From assembly GCA_037157565.1 (NCBI GenBank), contig JAZHRO010000014.1:97743501-97807500 (forward strand): DNA of 64,000 bases, in the 5' to 3' direction. Below, one piece after another: positions 32,483-42,983 of the stretch. Every line of letters starts with the position of its first letter. Position 1 is the first letter of the stretch. A program made the position numbers and the translations under genes. The stretch comes from Thalassia testudinum. Its lineage: Eukaryota > Streptophyta > Magnoliopsida > Alismatales > Hydrocharitaceae. A model generated the notes under the pieces. It ran no database searches. It was given only the letters and a program-made list of their open reading frames with translations, and was not told where the DNA came from.

Positions 32483-32603
32483 CCCAAATCTCTCGTGCGT
32501 TCGCACGAGAGATTGGGTTCACACCAACGATTGTGATTGACTTTATGAGGAAGGGAATTCCTCAGAGAATCCTCCTTCCATTTCTGGGAGGGAATCTCTG
32601 AGG
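32483..32603 (-). repeat. U3 inverted repeats of the element F 3' LTR
   Basis: AATCTCTCGTGCG (32487-32499) and CGCACGAGAGATT (32502-32514) form a perfect 13-bp stem with a two-base spacer, extended by CCC/GGG outside. CCTCAGAGAATCCTCC (from 32560) pairs with GGAGGGAATCTCTGAGG ending at 32603. The right LTR repeats this 7111 bases further on. Confidence 0.8.
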
Positions 32604-33339
32604 GATTAGAGAGCAATCCCTCTCCGAACCTCGCCGGAGTTCGGTTCTGCCCTAGCAATGGCGGCAGGACCGGTTTGCAAAGAAGGCGAGGAACCTAGGG
32701 GGCTCTCTGCAAGGATATTCAAAAGATAGGGACCTCTTTGTGATTTGGGTGTACTAACTTGCAAAGTAGGTCAAGATGACCTCTCCTTAGGTCCAAATTT
32801 TGGTATAAACCTAATTTGGACCTAAGGAAACCAATGGAGAAGTTAGATTTCAGGTTTGACCTCGTTTGACTGGATATTTTGCGTAAAAACCCAAATTAGG
32901 TTAATTGAAGAGCTAGGACCCTAATCTAGGTCAAACTAGGTTCCAAAGGCCAAATTAAGTGTTCTAAACCCTAGAGTATGGTTTTCCATGATTTGTAGAG
33001 GGTTTACTTGCTTTTTGTTCTGACCGGAACCTTGTTAATTTAAGCGGGTCTGTTTTAGGGTTACCAAGTGTCTTTTAGTTCTTAGATTGCACATGAACCC
33101 ATTTCTGATTGACTCAACCCACTTTTTATCTCATTTAGACCATTTGACCTATGTTTTGCCTCTGAGAAATCCCGTTTATCTACTGCAATGGTAAAATTGC
33201 AGTTTTAACCTTTATTACATGTTTTCTTCTCAGAGCACTTGTTCCTTCAGTTAGGCCTTCTTCTAGGTTATGTAGGAGCTTTTATCTTCTTTATTGGGTC
33301 AAAATGAGCTAGTTATGGATCATGATGAGGCTCTCATCA

Positions 33340-33353
33340 TACCCCCATGCCTA
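33340..33353 (-). other. Polypurine tract of element F
   Basis: Minus strand TAGGCATGGGGGTA directly before the LTR start. Confidence 0.85.
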
Positions 33354-34945
33354 GCTTTTGCTAGTCCCTTAGCAAAATTTCAAAGTTTTAACTTCCGTTC
33401 TAGACACTGAATATTGTCAATAATGATAAGTGCTTCTTTTGTGATTAGGTAGGAATGCCGACAATAGGCCTAGAGGTACTCAAGTACCAACCAAAATCCG
33501 GACCTGTTCCGCTTTAGCCTCAGTCTTCTGCAAAGGTTTCTACGGCCCACAGAACCTAACCTAGGGTTTGTTGGACTCCGCGGTTAAAGCACCCGTGCTT
33601 GAGATATTTTTAGCCTAAGTTCAGTTTGCAGTGCGTTTTCTGTAAGAGAGAGATAGAAGATTTATTTCTTTGGAGAGCTCTTCTCTCTCTTTTCTTTTTT
33701 ATTTCTAGCTTCGGATTAGCTTCTCAACACGGTCTGTATCGGATTCCTCGTCCCCATCATCAATCCTCAAAGGTCCCTGGCTTTCGAGATTTCGAGATAA
33801 TCCCGCCCATGGCAACCCCCGGAACCCTGGCTTTCGAGATTTCGAGATAATCCCGCCCATGGCGTTCCGTGGCTGAATTCAGACCCTGGCGATTGACATT
33901 TCGTGATAATGCCACCCATGGTGTCTGAACCAACAGAGTGCTTACATGCCTCCAGTAGGATATTTAAATATCCTAAGAGACAAGCACCGAGGAGATGATA
34001 TGTTGTTACGCATCTTCGAGGGGAATTTCCCGCCTCTCCGCGCTGGGAACTCGTCCAAATCAACTTGTGTTGATTGGCCGCTCCTAATCTAGGTGACTTT
34101 TTCAGAATATTAAACGCTCTTGCGTGTTTTGGATGTTTTATGCGCACTGAACCAGACTGTGTGTGAATTTGGGGTGCTTAGGTTACCGAATCCCGCAAAC
34201 CGGAGGTCAGTTAACGAGGCTGAATACTTCCTAAGCCTTAGACCTAATACTCAAGCTTCGCATTTTCCTCAACCTCTTGAGGATTGTCCAGATTTTAACG
34301 GATACGTGAATTTTTAAGCAAAAGATACTAGCCCAAAAGGCCTAAGACCAGCGTTCCCGCTAATCTCTTGTTATGTTTCCTTAGCACTTTTTCTTTTCTT
34401 TTTCTTGACTCGGTCTAGAACTTCAGTTAACCCCTTAATCTTTTACTAATGACTTTTTCTTTTTCTTTTCCTTTTGTGCTCCTTTCTTCATTTTTGCTCT
34501 TTTTCTCCTCCTTATGATTATATGGCTCACAACATTTCCTCCCTCCCCAATTTTTTTTGTTCTTTTTCGTAATTTTTCAATTTTTTTGTGTTTTTGACAT
34601 ATGTGAATTTTTTTTTGTGAGAATCCTTCTGATTTTTTCTTGGTTTTGTATGTATGCACTTTATCACCCCCCCCATGCCTAAGTTTTGCAATGTCCTCAT
34701 TGTAAACAGAGGGTGGGAATTAGTGTTGAGGTCAGGGGCTTAGAACAGGATATATCGGGTGGGTGAATGGGTCGGGAATGAGTGATGCGAATGATTTTAA
34801 GCTCTGATACGTGTACCAGAGGTGGGATCAACTGTCTAAGGCTGAACTCAAGGTGCAATAGACGTGGAGTACAGACGGCTAATCAGACGGGTCTCTATTT
34901 TTGAGATGACGGGTTGCCTCCCGTTAAGCGCTAAATTTAATGCCT
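33354..34945 (-). other. 3' non-coding region of element F
   Basis: It holds the three-unit repeat (33775-33930), a perfect 18-base palindrome AGGATATTTAAATATCCT (33958-33975), the internal PPT-like tract (34666-34681), the CAATG-AGGA-CATTG hairpin (34689-34702) and the coding-end hairpin ACGGG-AGGCAA-CCCGT (34909-34924). T-rich on + between 34540 and 34650. No ORF. Confidence 0.8.
33775..33930 (-). repeat. Three-unit tandem repeat in the 3' region (element F)
   Basis: Two of the units are identical over 39 bases (33775-33813 and 33825-33863), whereas the matching units in A, B and H differ from each other. One unit has therefore been overwritten by its neighbour in F. Confidence 0.75.
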
Positions 34946-36577
34946 TCAGCCGAGCGAAAAATGGGGTGGAGAGGGAGTAGTCAAATCAATGGAGTTTTGG
35001 GAAACAAGCACCTTGATTAAGAGCCTGGTTGGTCCAACCAGGTACTTGTTCAGATCAGTGGGCTGATGATGCAGCCCAAACCCCATAAGTCTGGTGGGTT
35101 GATAGATGTAGATTAGCAGATGTGGGACCCACCAAATGCAGTGATGTTCTGATAGATATGGAGGTGAAAACTCGAGTTGGGGCTCAGTCGAATCAGCCTG
35201 GTGGGGGTAGGGTTCCGAAAAATAATCAATGTAAGATGTGGAATCCCTACAGGGACGGTCAAAGGATGGAGGCTCCTGATTTGTGGTCTGATCAGTGTCT
35301 GATACCCGGTATAGATACGGAGTTGAATCATCTGCAATCGGCTCATTGAGAGGTGAATCAGAATAGAAATTGAGTCCGGTTGCGGGTCGAGGTGGGGAAC
35401 GGGTTTTGATTGGTGCTGTATATGTGGAGCAGGTGGCTTCAAAGAAGATTGACATGTTATAATCAGGAGGCAGATTTTCTCCGATGTTATGGTCAGATTC
35501 GAGATCGTCGGAGAGTTTGCGAAAATCAAAGTTTGAATGAGATTCTAGATCATGAGTTCCACCATAGAATAAATCATATGTTGTATATTCAGCAGCCTGA
35601 CTGGGATCTAGCCTAAATGTTAATTCCGAGCTTACAAAGGTGTCCCTATCTGGTAGAGGCTCAGATTCAAGGTTAGTAGGGCAGAGCCAATCGAAACCTT
35701 GCTCGTCCAACTCCTCGGTTTCTGTATCGTAGATTGGCATGACTTCCGAAAACTCGATTAGTTCTTCTGAGGAGGTTGACGAGGGATATTCATCAAATCG
35801 AGGCCCAGAATCATATTCTTTATTAAGAGATTGATTTTCTTCATATGGGGCCTTGAAATCTTCAATATAGGTTTCAGATCTAGGTTCTAGGCTTAGGATG
35901 TGGGTGGAATTACTAGAATCTAGGTCTGAATAACCTTCGCGGGCCACCTTATCAAAATAAGGGACGGAATTTATACCCGCGAGAGGTTCAGTTCTACTCT
36001 CATACTTGCAGGAGTCTTGGGATTCTAAAATGGGTTCATCATGGTCTTTTCCTGCATTTGGAGCTTCCCAACCTTCTTCAATATTAGGTGCATTATACTC
36101 CATTTGGGTTGGGAATCCACAACCATTTTGTGCCTCAAAACCGAGATCAGATTTATCCTCAATGTTGTCCCAAGATAGTTCATCCTCTGTTGGCAGTATG
36201 TACGGGTATTTCTGATCAATCACTTGTTTTATTAATCTCATTATCTCTTCCCGTTTTTCAAGACTATCTTGGTGTTGCGTCCAAAGTCGAGGATTTGTCA
36301 TACATTGAAGGTATTCACTATTATGCAATTTTTCTATTTCAATGTATGCAGTAATGAGCAAGTCACGGGTTGATCCTTTGTTGGCTTCTGCTAATAGTAC
36401 TTGGGCACAAGTTATGACAAAGGTTGTGGTTGTTGGGACATCAACCTGAATGTTTCCTACTGTTGTTGAGGTTTCTTCATTTTCATAAAATCTCATGGCA
36501 TCCTCAATCATTTTATCTCTCATGGATCTCCGGTATTCAGGTTTCTCGACTGGTAGTCCTAGGTGGTTCGGCTGCAT
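34946..36577 (-). CDS. ORF X of element F, intact unknown protein (543 aa)
   Basis: Open from ATG at 36577 to TGA at 34946. An upstream in-frame TTG at 36619 is not needed; the ATG matches the A start. Residues 1 to about 130 form the conserved, probably helical domain (EKPEYRRSMRDKMIEDA, VDVPTTTTFV, GSTRDLL, HQDSLEKREE, QKYPYI). Residues about 140-460 are acidic and low in order, with shared islands LSLEPRSETY and MPIYDTETEELDEQ. The last 60 residues (WWVPHLLIYIYQPTR.MGFGLHHQP.DLNKYLVGPTR) are nearly identical to A. It is about 80 residues shorter than A because of a gap in the acidic part. No Gag zinc knuckle, protease or polymerase motif. Preservation in so young a copy suggests its source copy was coding. 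Function unknown: a replacement Gag, a packaging factor or an RNA-binding partner are possible. Confidence 0.8.
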   Translation of the reverse strand: MQPNHLGLPVEKPEYRRSMRDKMIEDAMRFYENEETSTTVGNIQVDVPTTTTFVITCAQVLLAEANKGSTRDLLITAYIEIEKLHNSEYLQCMTNPRLWTQHQDSLEKREEIMRLIKQVIDQKYPYILPTEDELSWDNIEDKSDLGFEAQNGCGFPTQMEYNAPNIEEGWEAPNAGKDHDEPILESQDSCKYESRTEPLAGINSVPYFDKVAREGYSDLDSSNSTHILSLEPRSETYIEDFKAPYEENQSLNKEYDSGPRFDEYPSSTSSEELIEFSEVMPIYDTETEELDEQGFDWLCPTNLESEPLPDRDTFVSSELTFRLDPSQAAEYTTYDLFYGGTHDLESHSNFDFRKLSDDLESDHNIGENLPPDYNMSIFFEATCSTYTAPIKTRSPPRPATGLNFYSDSPLNEPIADDSTPYLYRVSDTDQTTNQEPPSFDRPCRDSTSYIDYFSEPYPHQADSTEPQLEFSPPYLSEHHCIWWVPHLLIYIYQPTRLMGFGLHHQPTDLNKYLVGPTRLLIKVLVSQNSIDLTTPSPPHFSLG

Positions 36578-37740
36578 ATTTGGATCAGGTGGTGGAATCA
36601 CGATCAGAGTTTGACTCAAGATGTGTTATGAAGCGATCAGATCTGAATAACGAGTCCCACTGAAAAATGAGTGTGTGTGCTCTACAGAGAAAAGATGCAG
36701 GACTGGAGATGTTCTTGACCCAATCAAGACACCCAAAAGATGTTTGGATGACTATGGAGGTTTGGGGCGGATGGACCCCTGGATCCGAAGATCGTCCACC
36801 TACGAATTACCTGGGCAGCCAGAGAGGGAGAGTCCTGCAAAGACCCCTACACGGTAGAGCGTCCCTACGGGTTACAGGGTTTCCCCCACCCGACCTCTCT
36901 TGTCACTGAGATTCCAGGTAAACCAGAATGGGGACCTTGACCTCTTAAGTCTATCACTTTTTATTTCAAAGGTGCTTTTAGGGTTCTCACTTGAACTTTA
37001 GATGTTTTTGGTATTGTGACCTAATTTAGAGGTTGGTTGACCCAAGGGGTCAACTTCACCTGACCTGTCCTATAAATGGCAGAATGATTCTAAGCTCGGA
37101 GCCTAGAGATCACCCTGATTTGACTCCCAGGTTATTAGGTCAAAAGAAATTTTAAGATTCAAGTGATTTTAGAGCTCAATTTTAGGGTTTGTCTTATTTA
37201 ACTTTCTTCAATCAAGGGCTTGGGTAGCACACTGATGCGGGAGGGTTTATTTCTTTTTACACAGGCATGTGTGACTAGCGCTTCAAGATCCTAATGTGGA
37301 AACCCTAATTTGGTTCTATTTCCAATCCTCTTTTTCTTTTTCAAAAGTTCTCTTTGGACTTATAAACAAGAAGTGTGTGGTCCGCCGAGATTAAGCGTTT
37401 ATTTTCAATTAGGCACAAGAATTTGTGGGATGGAAAAAAAATCACTCCAACTTCAAGAATATTTGCAGAAATTTTCGCAAAATCAAGAAATGTTTTGCCT
37501 TAGAGATGGTGATTACTATATAAAGAAGGCAATTGATTCCTAACTTGATTTTCTTCCTTTTGTCTTTCAAAGATTAGGGGATGATTAAGGAAGAAAAGAA
37601 ATTACCTGCCCTGGAGTGGTTGACTTGCAGGAGAGATTTTCTCATGAAGTAACTGCAAGATCACATCAAAGAAAAGTAGGGCAAGTTAGTGTTCAATATG
37701 ATAAAAAGAATGTAGAGACTAGTGGTAAATTGTGCAGTGC
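36578..37740 (-). other. 5' leader of element F
   Basis: About 1.16 kb between PBS and ORF X. 36700-36950 matches the leaders of B and H (GACCCAATCAAGACACC and a following block). No ORF accepted. The gag leader peptide seen in A is not clear here. Confidence 0.7.
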
Positions 37741-37758
37741 TCCCCGGCAACGGCGCCA
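37741..37758 (-). other. Primer-binding site of element F (tRNA-Asp)
   Basis: Minus strand TGGCGCCGTTGCCGGGGA, the complement of the 3' end of plant tRNA-Asp without a mismatch, as far as I recall that tRNA. It is separated from the LTR by three bases. Confidence 0.88.
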
Positions 37759-37761
37759 AAA

Positions 37762-40450
37762 TGTTCAAGGACGTTTCGTGCGGATTTAAAGCGTATTATG
37801 TTGTAGTAGAACCGACAAAACGTTTAAACAAATAATTTTATTACTCGAACAACTAGAGTATCCGAGGTCGAACACAGGGAGCAAATGGAACTTACCACTA
37901 AATCAAAATGTAATTGAACACTCTAATTTACTCAAAATGTCAATTCAGGTATGAATGTATGCGATTAAAAGGAGTTAGGGCAAAAAATATGAAATTGGAC
38001 GTCTGATCTTGTGATCAGACGTCTTAAAAGCATTTCTCCTTTTTTTCTTCTTCTTCTGCTGCAGTCTTTGCTCTTTCTTTTCTTCTTCTGATCTCTGCAA
38101 AGTTCTTCACTTGGCTTCTCTGTGCCTTCGCTTCTGGCTTGCTCTTTCCTTTCTTCCCCTGCGAAGGCTTCTTTCTTGCTTCTTCTTCTCTGCCTTGTTT
38201 CTTCTTCTTCTATTCTTCTCTGCCGTTCCTTCTTCTTTCTTTCTTTTCCTTCTCGCGGCCAAGTCCTTCTCCTCCTGCGTTCATCCTGCCTGCACAGGAG
38301 CAAAACCTAACCCTTCTCCCTCTACCCGCGCATCTCTCTCTCTCAAGCAATTCACTCAAACCGCTCTCCCAGAGCCACAGTCTCAATCGGGTCGGATCGT
38401 ACCCGGGACCAGGCGCACCTGCAGGTGTGTGATGCGCGAGGAGTGCGTAGGTCTAGGTCGGGTCGGATCCGCCAGGTCCGCGTGGTGAAGCCGCGGACGA
38501 GGCGGGTGGGGTCAGTGAGGGACCTCACCCCTGTGCTTTCGAGGCAGTAAACGTATATCACAAAAAACCTTTATACCATACCTGTGCCTTGAGATTCCAC
38601 GATGTGGGACTAAACGTTCCGCCCTTCCTTTGCGTGCGCCCGCAGACTCTCGTGTGCAATTGCCCACGCTGAAGGCCCTGCTGCTGATCCTTGCTGAACT
38701 CAGTCACCTCGCAACTCTTGCGAGAGTCTGCTGCACCTGCCGCCTGGGAAGCCTGACGCCTGCTGCTGCTCCAAGCTTCCTGCTGCTTCGACTGTTAATG
38801 GCGGCCGGAGCGTTCACCTGAACTTCCACAGAACGGCCTATTGGCCCAATTAGAATAGCTGAAAACCTTCGCCGTAGCACGGCGAAGGCGGTGGGTGATG
38901 CTGCAGGTTGCCGGTCGGCCTAGGCGTGCCCGCCTAGGTCAACCTGTGGCCGGAGATGGTGGGTTGTTCGGGGGGTGGTTATGGAGGTCTGGAGTGGCAG
39001 TTGTGGGGTGGAGCGAGTTCCTGGTGGTGAGGCGGAGCTCACAAGGTGGTTGGCGAGCCGTGTGGAGTGGCGGAGTGGTGTGGGCGGCTCGCCGGAGTTC
39101 GGTCGGTGATGTGGAAGATGAGGGTGGTCAGCGTCGGTCGAGGGGTAATCAGATGAGATAACAGGGGGAAAAGAGAGAGGATAGGATGGAGAGGAGTTCT
39201 AACCTAATTGTAAGGACGAAAGGGGACAGAAGGCGGACAGCAGTACTTGCTGTCGCCGGAGAAGATGACGCCCAATGGGGGAGAACGGCGGCGACGACGG
39301 GGCTGAGGCGGCGTGCGCTGGTACTGCGCGACGCGGAGGGAGGTCAGGAAGCTAACTCTGCCACTGGTTTTGTGGCAGAGCGAAGAGGGAGGGGAGGGGG
39401 GCTCGCCGGAGCTAGCTGGGGTATTTGGCCGAGCAGGAAGAGAGGAATTGAAGGGGGAAACTCGGCCAAATCAAGCTCAAGATGAGTGGCCGGGTCCGAG
39501 GGGTGTTTTATAGGTGCTGGACTTGGTGTGCAGGGCGTGAAGGGCACGTAATTGCCTGAGGTTGGTCGCCGGAGATGGAAAGGAGTTAGGATACCCAAAT
39601 CTCTCGTGCGTTCGCACGAGAGATTGGGTTCACACCAACGATTGTGATTGACTTTATGAGGAAGGGAATTCCTCAGAGAATCCTCCTTCCATTTCTGGGA
39701 GGGAATCTCTGAGGGATTAGAGAGCAATCCCTCTCCGAACCTCGCCGGAGTTCGGTTCTGCCCTAGCAATGGCGGCAGGACCGGTTTGCAAAGAAGGCGA
39801 GGAACCTAGGGGGCTCTCTGCAAGGATATTCAAAAGATAGGGACCTCTTTGTGATTTGGGTGTACTAACTTGCAAAGTAGGTCAAGATGACCTCTCCTTA
39901 GGTCCAAATTTTGGTATAAACCTAATTTGGACCTAAGGAAACCAATGGAGAAGTTAGATTTCAGGTTTGACCTCGTTTGACTGGATATTTTGCGTAAAAA
40001 CCCAAATTAGGTTAATTGAAGAGCTAGGACCCTAATCTAGGTCAAACTAGGTTCCAAAGGCCAAATTAAGTGTTCTAAACCCTAGAGTATGGTTTTCCAT
40101 GATTTGTAGAGGGTTTACTTGCTTTTTGTTCTGACCGGAACCTTGTTAATTTAAGCGGGTCTGTTTTAGGGTTACCAAGTGTCTTTTAGTTCTTAGATTG
40201 CACATGAACCCATTTCTGATTGACTCAACCCACTTTTTATCTCATTTAGACCATTTGACCTATGTTTTGCCTCTGAGAAATCCCGTTTATCTACTGCAAT
40301 GGTAAAATTGCAGTTTTAACCTTTATTACATGTTTTCTTCTCAGAGCACTTGTTCCTTCAGTTAGGCCTTCTTCTAGGTTATGTAGGAGCTTTTATCTTC
40401 TTTATTGGGTCAAAATGAGCTAGTTATGGCTCATGATGAGGCTCTCATCA
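37762..40450 (-). repeat. 5' LTR of element F (2689 bp)
   Basis: Offset of exactly 7111 from the left LTR with no length change. Followed by CCTTG. Its TATA box at 39506-39512 (minus) is the likely transcription start region of the element. Confidence 0.95.
39506..39512 (-). promoter_or_regulatory. TATA box of the element F 5' LTR
   Basis: Minus strand CCTATAAAACACCCC, about 85 bases downstream of the U3 inverted repeats (39594-39714). Confidence 0.65.
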
Positions 40451-41790
40451 CCTTGGGTTTAACTTTTCGACAACATAGCATCTCCCTACTACTTTTGAAT
40501 AGGTGTGTTTATTTTTCTACTTCCCTGCTTCGCCTTATTTATGGTAAGAGAGTGAGGACTGGGCTCTAGACAAACGACCAATGGGGCATCAAACCCATGA
40601 CAATTTGCCAGCCATGCCTATGCATGGGTGTGGTTATGTTTACTTTTTTTATGCTATATATTTTTTCCTTTTCTTCACTTTTTTTTTTTTTGCAACTATC
40701 ATTTTTTTGCTTTTCATTTTTTTGCATATATCATTTTTCTAATTTTTCTCTTAATAGGTGGCTTCCTTAGTCTGAGATGTACCTAAGGGCAATGGTCAAA
40801 GAGATGGTCTAGTAGTTGGGCTCTAGACAACTGGCCAATGGGGCATCAAACCCACAACTACTTGCCAGCCATACTACTCTTGTATGTTTAATGGTGCTTT
40901 AGCTCCCATTATAACTACCCAACAATGAGTTAGTGTAATTTGTGTGTAAACACTTAGACTTTCAAGACTTCCAAAGCAGAGGGTGGGTTGATAAATTGTG
41001 TACTTATCATCCCAATTTATTAGTATCTTCAAGTTTATTTAAGGTGGCAAGATCTCAAGAATAAATCCACATCACAGTAAACACCTAGGTTAACTAAGCT
41101 ACTGGGCTAGAAGAGTCTAAGTGACAAAACCCTAATTGTATTATTTCCTAGTGTCGGTGACTTCTTTAATACCCATTGGTCTTATCTTGACTCAATTTAT
41201 TTCTTTTTGTTGTTTTTGTCTATATGCATTTTTTTCATTTTTTCCTTTTTTTTTGTAAGTAATTCTATACAAAACTTAAAAAGTGGAGGAAGAATTTTTT
41301 TCAATTTTTTTAAATTTACATCTATTTTGAAAGAAATGCTAAAACTCTAGATATTAGCAGAATATTTAATTTTGCTCTACCCACCCCCCATGCCTAAATA
41401 TGAGCATGTCCTCATGCAAAATTTAAAACAGAGATACAAAGGCATAGATAGCACCTGAATTTGACGTATTGTTGATTGCTTCCAAAAACTAGAGAAGAAA
41501 TGCAAGATAGAGTATTTATAGGTGTGTTGGTTGGCTCCCAACAAAGGCTGAATTTAACACTCCTAGCTAAGCGAAAATTCAGTAAATCAACCCTCAATCA
41601 AATTGATTGTTTCATCAGATAGTGAGGGTTCTTGAGTGACAATAGGCTTCAATCTTTGCCCATTAACAGTGAATATATGCCCAATTTTTGGATCTTAGAT
41701 CTGGATAGACACATTGCCATAAGAGGTCAGAACATGGCAAGGTCCAGACCACTTTGACTTCAGTTTTCCAAGGAACAGCCTGAGGCTAAC
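40451..41790 (-). other. 3' non-coding region of element G (part next to pol)
   Basis: Homologous to the 3' region of D: duplicated motif (40561-40619, 40818-40876), TTGGGATGATAAGTA...TTATCAACCCACCCTC near 40975-41020, internal PPT-like tract (41381-41395) and a hairpin GCATG-AGGA-CATGC (41404-41417). The coding-end hairpin here is TGTTGG...CCAACA (41525-41543). The region continues at 30211-30650 beyond F. Confidence 0.7.
40561..40876 (-). repeat. Duplicated ~60-bp motif in the 3' region of element G
   Basis: Copies 40561-40619 and 40818-40876 share GGGCTCTAGACAA, CCAATGGGGCATCAAACCCA and TTGCCAGCCAT. Related to the pair in D (reverse complement). Confidence 0.7.
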
Positions 41791-42983
41791 ATCGAATAGC
41801 CAAACTACGTAGTTTGGCTCAAACTATTTTCTTCAAATGTTCTTATCATGAAGGCTTTTAATTTATCTTTGTAAATCCTCACATTTTCGTAAGCCTCCCA
41901 CTTAATCTCTTCCAATTCCACTAATTGAAATTTTCTATGCTGACCTCCTTGCTTCATGTCCAAATTACATTTCTCTACTGTCCAAAAAGATCGGTGTTCT
42001 ATTTCCACTGGCAAATGACAAGGCTTTCCATAAATCAACCGATATGGTGACATCCCCAAGGGAGCCTTGTAAGTGATCCAGTATGCCCACAGTACGTCAA
42101 CTAACCTTTCGGACCAATCCTTTCTATCGGGTCTCACTATCTTCTATAAAATTTCCTTGATTTGTCTATTTGAGACCTCTACTTGCCCATTTATTTACGA
42201 ATGATACGGGGTAGAAATGCGATAGTTTACCCCATACATTTTCAAAAGAGGTTTGAAATGGGCATGCATGAAATGAGTTCCCCTATCACTAATCATGGCA
42301 TAAGGAATACCGAATCTGGCAAAGATATTTTCCTAAACAAATTGAATAATAGTTTAATGATCAACATGTCTTATCGGGATGGGTTCGACCCATTTGGAGA
42401 CATAGTCTATGACCAAAAGAATGCATTCAAAGCCATGAGAGTTCGGGAAAGGGCCCATAAAATTGATTCCCTAAACATCAAGGATTTCCACGACTAGAAT
42501 TGGTTGAAGAGGCATCATGTCCCATTTAGTTAGGGTTCCCAATGTTTCACTTCGCATGCAAGCACAGGCAAAACTATGTGCATCCTTAAACAAAGACGTC
42601 CAAAAGAATCTAGAGTGCAAAACTTTTGCAGCAGTTTTTCATCTCGAGAAATGGCCTCCACAGGCTTCACTATGGCAAAAGGATAGAATGATTCTTGTTT
42701 CCGAATCTGGAACTCACATTCTGATGATCTAGTCTAATCCTAATCAGAAGAGAAGTGGGTCATCCCAAAAGTAATACTTAGCTTCAGTAAGCAATTTGAG
42801 CTTCTGGTCTTTTATCATGTCATGAGATATTTTTCTAAAGGCCAAGTAATTAGCAATATTTGCAATCCAAGGAAGCTTAGGAGAATTGATATCCAATATA
42901 CTTTCATCAGGAAACTTTTCATTGATAGGCAAAGAAGAAGGAATGACATTCAGATCCAATCTAGAGAGGTGGTCAGCAACCAC
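41790..42983 (-). pseudogene. Integrase region of element G
   Basis: 42983 down: MVADHLSRLDLN, then an N-terminal stretch ending WDDPLLF. The zinc-binding and core parts at 42180-42740 are broken by stops. 42137-41805 reads RPDRKDWSERLVDVLWAY..TYKAPLGMSPYRLIYGKPCHLPVE, the usual C-terminal part. In frame with RNase H and RT upstream. Confidence 0.75.

Larger units (their letters stand above)
30651..33339 (-). repeat. 3' LTR of element F (2689 bp)
   Basis: On the minus strand it runs TGATGAGAGCC...CCTTGAACA. Minus TATA box at 32395-32401, U3 inverted repeats at 32483-32603, transcribed purine-rich stretch (pyrimidine-rich on +) at about 30925-31160, GACGTCTGATC...GATCAGACGTC hairpin near 30889-30912, CTCCCTGTGTTCGACCTCGG at 30751-30770. 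Confidence 0.95.
30651..40450 (-). mobile_element. Element F: young, complete non-autonomous Athila-family retrotransposon
   Basis: 9800 bp flanked by CCTTG (30646-30650 and 40451-40455). Two LTRs of 2689 bp each; I noticed only two differences (31949 A versus 39060 G; 33319 A versus 40430 C). Exact tRNA-Asp PBS, PPT, and an intact 543-residue ORF X. No protease, RT, RNase H or integrase. It lies in the 3' region of G. Needing enzymes in trans, its likely helpers are B/H-type elements with the same leader, 3' region and LTR structures. Confidence 0.95.

Noticed and set aside
36578..36619. Upstream TTG start for ORF X in F
   Set aside because: Plant translation needs ATG here, and A and F share the downstream ATG after PPPDP.
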